A stretch of 64,000 nucleotides of DNA from assembly GCA_037042185.1 (NCBI GenBank), contig JAXQJY010000023.1, positions 868,001 to 932,000 of the forward strand, in the 5' to 3' direction. Shown in pieces: positions 22,893-32,479 of the stretch. Position numbers and translations under genes: made by a program. Under the pieces are notes generated by a model. The model searched no databases. It was not told where the DNA came from and was given only the letters and a program-made list of their open reading frames with translations. Source of the DNA: Sordariomycetes sp. S80-01Y. Lineage: Eukaryota; Ascomycota; Sordariomycetes. Position 1 is the stretch's first letter. Each line of letters begins with the position of its first letter.

Positions 22893-24343
22893 TTACTGTG
22901 TCTGACATTGCGCGGCGCCGTCCTCCATATCGTCGTCGTCCTCCCATTCGTTGCCGAAGCGTGGGTCGCCTTGGTTTTCCCCCATCTAGAAAAGTTAGCA
23001 TGTGATACAGAGTATGTGCCAGAGAAGAACTCACCTTATCCAAGTCTGCGTCGCTGTCGTAGTCTACCTCGTCTACCTCCTCAGCCTCTATAGGCGGTTG
23101 AGGACCGGGCAGCATCTTGGTCAACGAATCGTAGGCAGCGTCGTTCTCCAACCATCCATCCTCGGGGAACTCGATATCAACAATCAGATAGAGGTCACCC
23201 TTGGCCTCGCCCCGCTTCATCGGCATACCCTCGCCCTCGACCTTGAGAACATCTCCTGGCCGAAGGAGCTTGCCTCGAGGCCTTTCTATCGAGATACCGC
23301 GGCCGTCAAGGTGCTTCACGACGGTTCTTGAGAAGCCACCGAGAGCCTCAGCCAGTGTGACGGGCAGATCTGCCGACAGATCGTACCCAAGACGGGTGAA
23401 GACGTCGTGAGGTTCCTCCACCAGCGTAAAGACAATGTCTCCGGGAATCTGATCGGGGTTCTGATCTGCCTCGCCTTCCAGCACAATCCTCTCGCCCTGC
23501 ATCGAGCCACGGGGGATGTAGATCTCAAGCGCCTTCTTCTCCTGCACAGTCCTCTTGCCCTTGCACTTCTTGCAGCGGTCCTTCTCCTTGAAGAGGTTGC
23601 CCGACCCGGCGCAGTGGTCGCAAAGGACCGTCTCACGGCGCATCATGCCAGGGCCAATCTGCCTGATCGCATCCACCATACCCTGTCCGCGACACCTATC
23701 GCAGGTGGCAGACTTGGCCTTCTCCTTACCACCAGACCCTTTGCACCCTCCACAGACGACCTGCTTGTTGGCAGCAAACTTGACTGTCTTGCCCCTGTAG
23801 AGCTCCTCCAAAGTGACCTTGTACTCTTGTTCCTCATTCGGTCCCTTCCTTGGTCTCCTGGGCCCGCCAGGACCACCAGGGCCGCCAGGGCCGCCCGGAC
23901 CGCCCATGTTGAATCCAAACATCTGGCTGATGATGTCGTTCAGATCAACGTCCGCACCGCCAGGCCCGCCCTTGGACTTGTCGAAGGCGTCCATGCCGTG
24001 CGTGTCGTACAGGTGGCGTTTGTCATCGTCGCTGAGGATCTCGTACGCTTGGGTGACTTCCTTGAACTTGATCTCGGACTCCTCGCGCTGGTCCTCGGGG
24101 ACCTTGTCGGGGTGGTAGCGAAGAGCCGCCTAGAGGGGTCAGTTTCTGACGACCTTTTCACGAAAAGAGTGGTGCGTACCTTGCGGTAGGCCTTCTTGAT
24201 CTCGTCGCCTGAAGCTGTCTTATCGATAGAGAGCAGCTCTGTGAAAGTTAGACTAGGTTTGCATGGTGCCGCGCGGAAGTCATCACGACGAACGTACCAT
24301 AAAGATCAATCTCCTCCACCCCGGTGAAGGCAGTTTCGTCCAT
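22893..24343 (-). CDS. Type I DnaJ (Hsp40) co-chaperone, Xdj1/Ydj1-like
   Basis: Exons 24343-24298, 24238-24180, 24129-23035 and 22985-22893 give 430 aa. The order is a J domain (LYELLSIDKTAS, then RYHPDKV with the HPD motif that stimulates Hsp70 ATPase), a Gly/Pro-rich linker with GGP repeats, and a zinc-finger domain with four CxxCxGxG-type repeats (CGGCKGSG, CDRCRGQG, CDHCAGSG, CKKCKGK). The substrate-binding beta domains end at about residue 370. The last exon adds an acidic tail ending QCQTQ, so the CaaX farnesylation box of Ydj1 is absent. This, and the opening DETAFTGVEEIDLYELL, resembles Xdj1, which acts at the mitochondrial surface, more than Ydj1. The family is certain, the paralogue less so. 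Confidence 0.9.
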
Positions 24344-24803
24344 TTTTGCGGTGAGGGAAGGGCTAGACTGTGATGTAAAAGACAAGGTACAGTATGCGCC
24401 CGCGAAGCGTTGGATTGACTGAAAAGATTTTGGTGGGGTAGTGGTTGGTCTCGGTTCGCAGCCGGTTACGAGTGACAGGGAAGAGGAAGAACCGCTCCCA
24501 GTGCAGGGGGCTGAGGAAGCTCAAGTGTATACATTGGAGGCTTTATTATATGAAGAAGACTAGCCAGATGCAAAACCTTCCAATTCTCGTGACCTTGTCC
24601 TTATGGGAAACTCGTAGGAAGGGCGAATTAATATGCAGCGGCACATGCTGACCGATAAGATAAGAGGCGTAACGCCACCTGTGGCGCATTATTTTTTCGA
24701 ATCGCGACGCGCCTCAAGTCTTAGCCTTAAGGAGATATAACAGCTCAACGACTCTAAGACGACGCTTAGCCCCAACCTCGGGTCACATAAAGTGACAGGC
24801 ACC
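24344..24803. other. Divergent promoter, DnaJ and mitochondrial GluRS
   Basis: 460 bases separate the two start codons, so both promoters must lie here. AT-rich stretches around 24540-24700 fit a nucleosome-poor core. I did not recognise a heat-shock element with confidence. Confidence 0.45.
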
Positions 24804-26921
24804 ATGGTGCTAACACGTAGTCGTGCTCTGGTGCAGAGAGTGTCGCGGTCCAGCCAGCCTTGGTACTGCGCGCAGTGCCGCCGACAATGCCTCCCTCACA
24901 GCCGCATGTTCACAACTTCAGGGTCGCTACTAGCAGGAGGCCAAAGTTCACCAGCCAAATCGAATGAGCTTCACCAGGGTAGCATTCCGCCTCAGCAGGC
25001 ATCGAGGTCTCTAAGAGATCGGCTGCGGAAGCCGAACAAGAGCGAAAAGCAACCAAGCCCTGGCGGAGAAAGATACATCCTCGGTCATCCAGCACGCAAA
25101 GCCATGCGTACAAGATTTGCTCCTTCGCCGACAGGAGACATGCATCTGGGTGGCTTGAGAACAGCGCTAGTCAATCAGGTAGCAGCCAATGCTACTGACG
25201 GCGGAGCATTTGTGCTCCGAATCGAGGATACCGACCAGACGCGCCTTGTAGAAGGGAGTCAGCAACGCATCTTCGACGACTTGAGATGGCTCGGGTTGAA
25301 ATGGTCAGAAGGGCCTGATGTGGGCGGTGACTACGGTCCATATCGCCAGTCGGAAAGGCTTTCCATCTACAAGCCCTACGTGGAGCAGCTCATTCAGCAA
25401 GGACACGCCTACCGCTGTTTCTGCAAGCCGGAGGATCTTGAGAAGCAGAAGAAAGCGGCACATGAAGCAGGCCACTCAACTGCTTATCCGGGAACCTGTC
25501 GACATGTCTCAGCAGCAGAATCGACCGAGCGCGCGGCGAGACAAGAGGCTCATGTTGTCCGCTTCAAGGGCAACCAGTTCGGCATCATTGGCTTCAAAGA
25601 CGCTCTTAAGGGGCATTTCCAGAAGGCACAGGAAGAGGACGACTTCGTGATTTGGAAGACCGATGGGTTCCCGACATATCACCTGGCCAACGTCGTTGAT
25701 GATCACCTCATGAAGATAACGCACGTTATCCGTGGCGATGAGTGGCTCATCTCAACACCGAAGCATCTAGCTTTGTACCAAGCCCTCGGCTGGACACCGC
25801 CTACCTTTGCTCACCTTGGGCTCTTGTTCCAAGAAGATGGTCAGAAGCTCAGTAAACGCAACAAGGCCAGCTCCATTCAATCCTGGAAGGACAAGGGCTA
25901 CCTGTCCCTGGCATTGGCGAATTGGCTTGCGTCTATGAGTCTGCGATTCCCGAAAGCTAATGCGGTGCATACGATCAAGGAGATGAGTGATGTAGTCGGC
26001 AACAAGATCTCGCCTGCAAACGTCACTGTCAAGCCCGGCAAGAACCTACCAGCTTTCCAGGTCAATGCTTTCAATAGGCTTCTCGAAGAGCACAAGACTT
26101 TGTCTGCGCAGAAAAATAACGATGACCGTCACCCCACTGAGTCGTCTCTCTCCAAGGAGGACATCAAGAGAGACCTGATGGAGCATTGGGCTCCGACCAT
26201 GAGAGCCATATCTCGAATCACGTGCACAGGCGAAGATGGCGAATTCATTACTGACATTGGACAAGAACGTTCCGACGCTGCTGCTTGGAAGAAGGACCTC
26301 AAGCTTATTAAGCCATTGGAGGAGCTCGTCGGAGGGCCAGCTTGGACGCAATCTGTATTCGATTACATCGTTCATCTGCACGAGGTCATGTCCTGTCGAC
26401 CGCTGGCACCGTTCCAAAAGTTCGCTTTCGCGGCGCCCTGGTTGTTCTGGAATCCACCGCTGCACCTCCAGCGATTGTGGGTAGCCGAAGATTTCATCAA
26501 CGCCAAAGCTATCCAAGACCCCAGCCTGGAGTCCACTGGCGTGTCTCTGCTGCAGAAAATCTACGACCCTGTCAACGGTTTCCCGCACTGGGACGACTAT
26601 CTCTCTCAACCTGACGGCACGGACGCCCCGGCGCTCAACCCGTACAAATGGGCTCTGTCTCAGAGCAATCCACCTCTTGACGACGAGGCGTATAAGCGCT
26701 CCTTGGGGATGTTGCAGAACCACATCCGGTTCGCACTGACGGGTGGGTCAAAAACGGCGCCACCTACAAGACTCATGATCAGGATACTTGGGCTGGAAGA
26801 GTGTCGTGCGAGGCTGAAGGCTGTGGAGGGCTTGTACAAAGAGTTACATGAGGGCGGGGAGGGGTTGGCGAGGAAGTGGGTGGAAGAAGGGAGAGCCCTG
26901 ATTAAAGATGAAACACGGTGA
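24804..26921 (+). CDS. MSE1: Mitochondrial glutamyl-tRNA synthetase
   Basis: Charges mitochondrial tRNA-Glu (and usually tRNA-Gln) in the matrix. One exon encodes 705 aa. An Arg/Ser/Gln-rich N-terminus of about 100 residues (MVLTRSRALVQRVSRSS) fits a presequence plus linker. The class I catalytic core starts RTRFAPSPTGDMHLGGLRTAL, where HLGG is the HIGH motif. It continues FVLRIEDTDQTR, then DEWLISTPKHLALYQALGW. KLSKRN is the KMSKS loop. The C-terminal anticodon-binding region is helical and longer than bacterial GltX (about 470 aa), with an insert near residues 420-460. The ATG was chosen because it has ACC before it; no other ATG lies upstream in frame before the promoter. Confidence 0.93.
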   Translation: MVLTRSRALVQRVSRSSQPWYCAQCRRQCLPHSRMFTTSGSLLAGGQSSPAKSNELHQGSIPPQQASRSLRDRLRKPNKSEKQPSPGGERYILGHPARKAMRTRFAPSPTGDMHLGGLRTALVNQVAANATDGGAFVLRIEDTDQTRLVEGSQQRIFDDLRWLGLKWSEGPDVGGDYGPYRQSERLSIYKPYVEQLIQQGHAYRCFCKPEDLEKQKKAAHEAGHSTAYPGTCRHVSAAESTERAARQEAHVVRFKGNQFGIIGFKDALKGHFQKAQEEDDFVIWKTDGFPTYHLANVVDDHLMKITHVIRGDEWLISTPKHLALYQALGWTPPTFAHLGLLFQEDGQKLSKRNKASSIQSWKDKGYLSLALANWLASMSLRFPKANAVHTIKEMSDVVGNKISPANVTVKPGKNLPAFQVNAFNRLLEEHKTLSAQKNNDDRHPTESSLSKEDIKRDLMEHWAPTMRAISRITCTGEDGEFITDIGQERSDAAAWKKDLKLIKPLEELVGGPAWTQSVFDYIVHLHEVMSCRPLAPFQKFAFAAPWLFWNPPLHLQRLWVAEDFINAKAIQDPSLESTGVSLLQKIYDPVNGFPHWDDYLSQPDGTDAPALNPYKWALSQSNPPLDDEAYKRSLGMLQNHIRFALTGGSKTAPPTRLMIRILGLEECRARLKAVEGLYKELHEGGEGLARKWVEEGRALIKDETR

Positions 26922-28048
26922 AGGGGGATAAGATGAGGCATTGGAATCACTCAAAGCTCCGCCTGGTCTACAAGCTGTATCGATGTCTTTTCGGGACCTG
27001 TGGCTAATCCTAGGTCTCAAGGCGGGACCGCGAGGATAGATCTATGTATAAAGTGTATATTACTGTACAGACAGAGGTTGGTTGCCTCTTGTATAAGGAG
27101 CAGAACCGCTTAATTACTTGCTTTTTTTTTATCCCATGATACACGGTGGCGCTGCTGAGGCCATGTTCTTGCCCTTGACGGGAAGCTCGCGTTTACCCCT
27201 TTCTTGAATCAAGCCAGCTCGCATCCACGGTAGATCTACAGAGTATCAGAAGTCCTCAATGACTACATTGACAAGCGCCTCAGTCTCTATCTAAGGGTGA
27301 GGATAGTCATGTTTTCGTCAGATTTTTGGTCTTGGGCTGATTCACCGCAGCGGACGAGTATGTCAGACGCCGCGAATGCCCGAGTAGAGGCGTCGTTGGA
27401 TCTGCGGCTGTAGTCATTTGATAGAACGGGGGTCTGATTTGGGAATCTCGCTTGCTGAATTTCCTTTTTCCTGGAGGGAGTTGATAATGTTCACGGTCTT
27501 GCGGTAGGCTGGTTCCGCGAGACATGGGGTTGTGAGGTAGATGGATGGGAGAGCTGGAGCGTTGGCGATGGTGGCGACGACCATTGTGATTGTATCGGTA
27601 GTAGGTTGCATATGCTTTCTTGCGTGAGAGTATTTCCTGACATAAGTACTCGGAATAATGCGTCGGTATGGAGAGTTCGTTTGCCGAAACAGCTCAAACC
27701 TGTAAGTATGTTCTGATTGCGGTATACTTGTGTGCAAGGTTGTCTCAGGAGTCGGAGGAGGAGAGGTCGGAAGAAGGGCCAGATTGTAGAAACTCGCTTT
27801 TCTCATTGCCAAATAGAAGGGGATTGACTTTGAGGGTTGTTTCTGTAGCTGGGTCTGGACCCTGTTACTGGTCCGTTGAAGTATTGAGTCGACCAAAGGC
27901 GCAGCCCTGGTCTCGACACATCTTTGAGTTTTTTATGTTGCCCGTAAACTGTAACCATAACTTTAAGCAAAGTCATACCTTACGCGAGTGGCTTCGACAA
28001 CATCATTTGTTCAAAGCGAGTTGAACTCTGACCTCTGGAGGGCTGGAC
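26922..28048. other. Intergenic with one doubtful small ORF
   Basis: About 1.1 kb after the GluRS stop. A T-rich tract at about 27123-27130 probably belongs to the terminator. Apart from the small minus-strand frame at 27414-27611, listed separately, I see no supportable gene. Confidence 0.35.
27414..27611 (-). CDS. Doubtful 65-aa small ORF
   Basis: The frame from ATG 27611 ends in KSDPRSIK before a stop. The stretch from the second in-frame ATG (27584) on uses C-ending codons unusually consistently (GTC GTC GCC ACC ATC GCC AAC), as in the real genes of this window. That is the only support. The frame also stays open upstream, with poorer codon use. No domain is recognised. It could be a microprotein, the last exon of a longer gene, or chance. 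Confidence 0.22.
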   Translation of the reverse strand: MQPTTDTITMVVATIANAPALPSIYLTTPCLAEPAYRKTVNIINSLQEKGNSASEIPKSDPRSIK

Positions 28049-28468
28049 TCAGGGTGCTGCCATGTGGCTGATGAGACCATCCACGGGTAGCTCATGTTTC
28101 GTATCGAAGACATAATACTGGGGAATACAATTGAAAGGAGCCTAGTGTACCACGCAGTAATGGTCATGATGGAGTGAGTCTGATATTCTGCTGCGCTTTC
28201 TTGAGGGAATGTGGTGTACCTGAAAAGTAGACCAGTGGAGGCTTGAGATAAATGTCTCAAGGAGCTGGGGAATCATCTCGTCTAGCAATACCTTGAGCAG
28301 ACCTCCATCAGTTTGAGGCAGTTTAGTGGGGGCAATGGGTTGGGCGGAGGCCACAACAAGGCCTAGCGACCTGACAATCCAAACAAAGCCCAGCGACAGC
28401 ATGACACTCGAGGCAAACCAGCTCACACGGGCAGAATCAAGCCATACTCCAGTGTTAACCTTCATCAT
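28049..28468 (-). CDS. Putative small secreted or membrane-anchored protein, two exons
   Basis: Exon 28468-28220 joins 28141-28049 across a 78-nt intron (gtacac..acactag), giving 113 aa. The N-terminus has a hydrophobic helix, FASSVMLSLGFVWIV, after a basic-polar start, consistent with a signal peptide or anchor. A polar amphipathic region follows, with LLKVLLDEMIPQLLETFI. The second exon reads APFNCIPQYYVFDTKHELPVDG, which looks protein-like and ends at a stop. I recognise no family. The second ATG at 28465 is an equally good start. The splice model was chosen because it joins two sensible frames; transcript evidence is lacking. Confidence 0.35.
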
Positions 28469-28765
28469 CCGACATCACGAACGAGTACCCCCGTCCCGTC
28501 ATTGAGCAAACGTTTCGGCGTATGCGACTTTTATTTCCTCTCTACCGCAAGAGACCAGGCAAAAGCCACTTAAAACCTGATGCACCGTACGCATAAAGCA
28601 TATCCATTCCGTTTTGTTGTGTGTTTGTGCTCAAGTTCGCCAACCGGAAAAACGTTAACCGTAAAGAGTTTGCACATGTACGCGTGCATGCGCGCCACAC
28701 AATCCATCCCCCGGTCGTCATCACTGATCCATTCCAACCCAAAAACGCCTCTCTCGGGAATTCGT
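28469..28765. other. Intergenic, eL32 3' UTR side
   Basis: Just under 300 bases between the small two-exon gene's start and the eL32 stop. It should contain the eL32 3' UTR. I see no gene. Confidence 0.3.
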
Positions 28766-29396
28766 CTAGACCTCGGTGGTGACCTTGGCCTTGGAGTTGG
28801 TGACCTTGACGCCTAATTGCTTGGCGCGGGCGATGATGTCGACGCGCTTGCGGGAGGAGACACCGTGAGCGATCCTGTGCGCTGTTAGTACCGAATTGAG
28901 AGCAGTCCGGGAGGGTTGACGTACTCAGCGGCGTAGGAGCGGTTGTGCATCAGGAGGAGCTCGACGTCCTTGACGTTGTTGACGAGGAAAGCCTTGTGGC
29001 CGGAGGGCATCATGTAGCGGGTCTTCTTGTTGGTGCGGTATCCAATCTGTCGTGCGGTCAGCACAGGTCCCCGAAATCCATCGCATCTCGCTCGAATCGT
29101 ACCTTGGGCATGGAGATGGTGCCGCGGAAGCGCCTCCTGACACGGGAGTCGATACCCTTAGGCTTGCGCCAGCTGGGGTCGACACACATGAAGCGGTCGC
29201 TCTGGTGGCGGAAGAAGCGCTTGGTGCCTGCATCGGGTCAACCTCAATCCTCCCATACATTCAACAATCCTCCCGTCGTGGGCCGTCCATCGCGGAGTTC
29301 GAAGGCGTTTCGTCTCGTGATGTCGTCGACTCGGGAGGGGCAAAGTTTGAACGTACGCTTCTTCACGATAGGCACATGCTTCTTGGCGGAGACCAT
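28766..29396 (-). CDS. RPL32: 60S ribosomal protein eL32
   Basis: A component of the large cytosolic ribosomal subunit. Coding exons 29396-29357, 29227-29103, 29046-28925 and 28874-28766 give 131 aa, the standard eL32 length. The start [14 protein letters not shown], then [12 protein letters not shown] and [15 protein letters not shown], are diagnostic. [19 protein letters not shown] and the final KAKVTTEV complete it. Every junction restores the conserved sequence. A further intron (29397-29455, gtatgc..ttccag) lies in the 5' UTR and ends exactly at the ATG. The gene is divergent from uS9, with which it shares a promoter. Confidence 0.96.
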
Positions 29397-29838
29397 CTGG
29401 AAAACAATGTCAGCACTTCAGTCCCTTGACGGATCGGTCTGACGGCGTAGCATACCTTGACGGTGTTGGCGGTGTCGGATGGTTGTCGTCGTTGTCGGAG
29501 CTGGGCGTGAGGTTCAACACTTGGAAATTTTGGGCTGCATCCGCTAATGGGGGACGAGCGGACTGCAAGGGCTTAGGGTTTCCCATTGTGCGGCGTCACG
29601 TGTTTTTCACCGTCCCGCTTCACACGGCAACGCCGCCCACCCAGCGAGTGCAAGTGGAGCGCGCCCCCACCCAATCAGGCAAGGCGCCCGCCGAGGGCAC
29701 AAACCCTTCCTCAGCGAAAATCGTGCAATCCTCTCCAACCTTGGTGGATTCTCGAAGAAAGTGACGAACGACCGCCACGACGACGATACTAACCCGGACA
29801 ACCTACCACCAGTCAATCCAACTACGAGACTGCCCATC
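29397..29838. promoter_or_regulatory. Shared divergent promoter of ribosomal genes eL32 and uS9
   Basis: 442 bases between the two start codons. A telobox TTAGGGTTT lies at 29573-29581. A CACGTG box lies at 29597-29602, 15 bases further on. A partial AAACCCT (reverse orientation) starts at 29701, on the uS9 side. Tbf1-type factors binding TTAGGG repeats and Cbf1-type factors binding CACGTG are known regulators of ribosomal-protein genes in fungi such as Candida. That this pair is used here is inference from the sites. Part of the region is eL32 5' UTR with its intron at 29397-29455. Confidence 0.65.
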
Positions 29839-30466
29839 ATGTCGTCGACACCCCAGCGCGTGCAATGCTTCGGCAAGAAGAAGACGGCTACTGCTGTCGC
29901 CCAGTGCAAGGTTCGTGGGGCTCCGAGGAGGACGACGGCTACTATGCCATGCATGCGATTCGAAGGGAACGACCAGGAACAGAAGTGCTGACTTTGCGCG
30001 AAATAGGCTGGCAAGGGCCTCATCAAGGTCAACGGCCGTCCTCTGCAGCTCGTTCAGCCTGAGATCCTCCGCTTCAAGGTACGACAATTACCGATATTCG
30101 ATGCGACGACGACCCGTCTTCGAAGACTCGAACACCCTCTTCCCACCACCGAACATGCAGTACTGACTCAGACAGGTCTACGAGCCCCTCCTCGTCGTCG
30201 GCCTCGACAAGTTCGCCAACCTCGACATCCGCGTCCGCGTCACCGGCGGTGGTCACACCTCCCAGATCTACGCCATCCGTCAAGCCATCGCCAAGTCCCT
30301 CATCGCCTACTACCAGAAGTTCGTCGACGAGCACTCCAAGAACATGCTCAAGCAGGCCCTCGTCCAGTTCGACCGCACCCTGCTGGTCGCCGACAACCGT
30401 CGCTGCGAGCCCAAGAAGTTCGGTGGTCGCGGTGCGCGTGCTCGCTTCCAGAAGTCCTACCGATAA
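29839..30466 (+). CDS. RPS16: 40S ribosomal protein uS9 (S16)
   Basis: A component of the small cytosolic ribosomal subunit, with its C-terminal tail near the P-site tRNA. Exons 29839-29910, 30007-30078 and 30176-30466 give 144 aa. [21 protein letters not shown] opens the protein, then [21 protein letters not shown]. The core has [21 protein letters not shown], and [15 protein letters not shown] is the universally conserved tail. Intron 1 uses a gttcgt donor. Introns of 96 and 97 nt are longer than the window norm, as is common in fungal ribosomal genes. Confidence 0.96.
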
Positions 30467-31135
30467 GGGCGTGCGGCAAGCGAGCGGAGGAGCGTTGTGT
30501 TGGCGTGGAGGTTGGGGACGTTACGACAAGGTGCAGTGCGTGCTGCGCCGATTCATGGTTGGCATCGGCAAAAAGGGATCGGAGTCTACATATCTCCTGG
30601 CCAGGGGATGGGTTACCCATTGGCATTTGCGGAGCCTTGCTTTTGGCGGATTGTAACGGGTCTGACACGCAAATGAAAACATTCAAGTTCACGACAGCTG
30701 CCGTTTGGGAAATATGTGACGTGAAAAGATTCCAGCGATGCCACATCTCGACACCATGCCTCTGCAATTGTTGATTGACGAATTAGTAGTGCATGTGCAA
30801 GTTTGGAGCGTTCTGCTGTGTGATGTCAGCGAGCCATTTGGCCTCGTTTAATGATGATCATTTGGACTACCCTGAGTTGACACTATCACCACGCGCCTAT
30901 GCCGATGCCAAAACGCCTATCCAATGCTGTGCCCCCAGCCCGACCAGAACCTGGAGGATTATGACCTCGGGACTCGTTCATGCCCTCAGGTAGAAATAGA
31001 CCATCTCGAGATGGTATCAGTGCTCGGTCGCTTGTAAATTCCGAGTGTCAAGGTCATCGACAGCCTCTTCTGCTTCTCCTTGCGATCCTTCTTTCTCTGC
31101 CTTTTCTCCTTGAACAGCCGTATCGGGCCGCGCAT
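30467..31135. other. Convergent 3' region between uS9 and AAR2
   Basis: About 670 bases separating the two stop codons. Short frames on both strands show no motif or sensible codon use. I see no further gene. Confidence 0.35.
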
Positions 31136-32479
31136 CTAGTCCGTGAACGATACAAGACCCTTCTCCTTGCCCAGATCATCGAACTCTACGACTTCAGGAG
31201 CGTACTCGCCCCTCTCATCTTCGTCCTGCAACTCATGCATGTCCACTTCCACCGTCTCGCCGTCCTCCATCATGACATTGCCGCGGCGCACGTAGTCGTC
31301 TGCATTCAGGTTCCACTCGAGCGGCGGCTCGGCTACGGTGGCTTCAACCTTGGAGAAAGCGAGACTGACCTGCGTCGTGTCCGGGAGCTCCTCTGCTAAG
31401 CGGCGCTTGTAGATCGTGAGAGCAAGGCGGAGATCGCGGGCCTGAGCCTCACTGTATTCCCAGATTGGGGTTTCTAGGTACTGGTGGCCGTGGGTGATCT
31501 GACTGGCAAGTGTATGAAGCAAATCTCTTGCGAGTTTGGGTCGGTGGACGGGTAGTGTGAAAGCCTTGAGGATAATCTTGACGACCATGTGCCACCACTG
31601 TTGAATGCAGGCGTCGTTGCCGAGGTGTGAGCCCACGACGTAGGCAAATTGGAACTCTCCGACAATGTCTTCGTCCGAGAGTCCTTGTCCGGGTTGGAGA
31701 AGAGCTAGAATGTAGGAAGTAGCGTCTCTCGCTTCCAGCGTGCGGTCAGAGCCGGTGTTTTGCATGGTGTAGGTCTTGGATTTCTGAGATAGACTGAAGC
31801 ACAAATCGCGGCCTCGGAGGAACGGATTAGACAGACGTTTGTCGAGCTCAACCTCAGCAGCCATAACCTCCGCCCCCTGGACGCGGTCGGCTGTGTGGAC
31901 GAACCATTCGCCTGATTCTTGCCCCGTAACGCGATCCAGAACTTTCTTCGAGACCATCCCGGTAAGCATCTGCCAAGACTGGAAGTTCATCCGCCAGTTT
32001 GGTTTCTCCTGTCCCTGCGCGTCGCGGTTGACTGAGGCTGGGTCATTGTACGGTGCAAGCTTGTCGTGGATTTGGTCAACGTTATCCGCTTGTATGCGAG
32101 CCTCAGCAGCCGACGTCTCAACCAGCATCTCATTGTACTTGTCCCATTGCAGAACATGCACCTGGTTCACCCCGGAGCTGATGATCCACGCACCACACCG
32201 AATCGACAGGCCCCCCGGGTGGGCAACCCAGATGAAGTGCGGTCCTTGCGGAATGTCCCTCAACCCACCGAAGTGCTTCGCCGTGAACGATATGCAGTCG
32301 TAGCCAACAGTGAAGACTTCAGGCAAGTCCAAAAGAATCAGAACATCTCCGCCTCCCTTGTCGTGACGTAGCAGAGACGGTCGATGGACAGCGCCAGGAT
32401 GGCGCGAATCTTCTTCGAGTGGGGGTGGCTCTTCTTCGCCATCGTCTGTGTCCATCCTATCGGTTGTTGCTGTCGACAT
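31136..32479 (-). CDS. AAR2: U5 snRNP assembly factor Aar2
   Basis: Aar2 binds Prp8 and keeps the U5 snRNP immature until Brr2 replaces it during nuclear spliceosome assembly. The single-exon frame gives 447 aa from the chosen ATG. After an acidic Pro-rich leader comes the N-terminal domain: DVLILLDLPEVFTVGYD, then FGGLRDIPQGPHFIWV and CGAWI. The second, helical domain has YVVGSHLGNDACIQQWWHMV, LLHTLASQITHGHQY and an acidic C-terminus. The start MSTATTDRMDT was chosen because the upstream in-frame extension (ATG at 32623) is low complexity, but a 495-aa form cannot be excluded. Confidence 0.88.
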   Translation of the reverse strand: MSTATTDRMDTDDGEEEPPPLEEDSRHPGAVHRPSLLRHDKGGGDVLILLDLPEVFTVGYDCISFTAKHFGGLRDIPQGPHFIWVAHPGGLSIRCGAWIISSGVNQVHVLQWDKYNEMLVETSAAEARIQADNVDQIHDKLAPYNDPASVNRDAQGQEKPNWRMNFQSWQMLTGMVSKKVLDRVTGQESGEWFVHTADRVQGAEVMAAEVELDKRLSNPFLRGRDLCFSLSQKSKTYTMQNTGSDRTLEARDATSYILALLQPGQGLSDEDIVGEFQFAYVVGSHLGNDACIQQWWHMVVKIILKAFTLPVHRPKLARDLLHTLASQITHGHQYLETPIWEYSEAQARDLRLALTIYKRRLAEELPDTTQVSLAFSKVEATVAEPPLEWNLNADDYVRRGNVMMEDGETVEVDMHELQDEDERGEYAPEVVEFDDLGKEKGLVSFTD

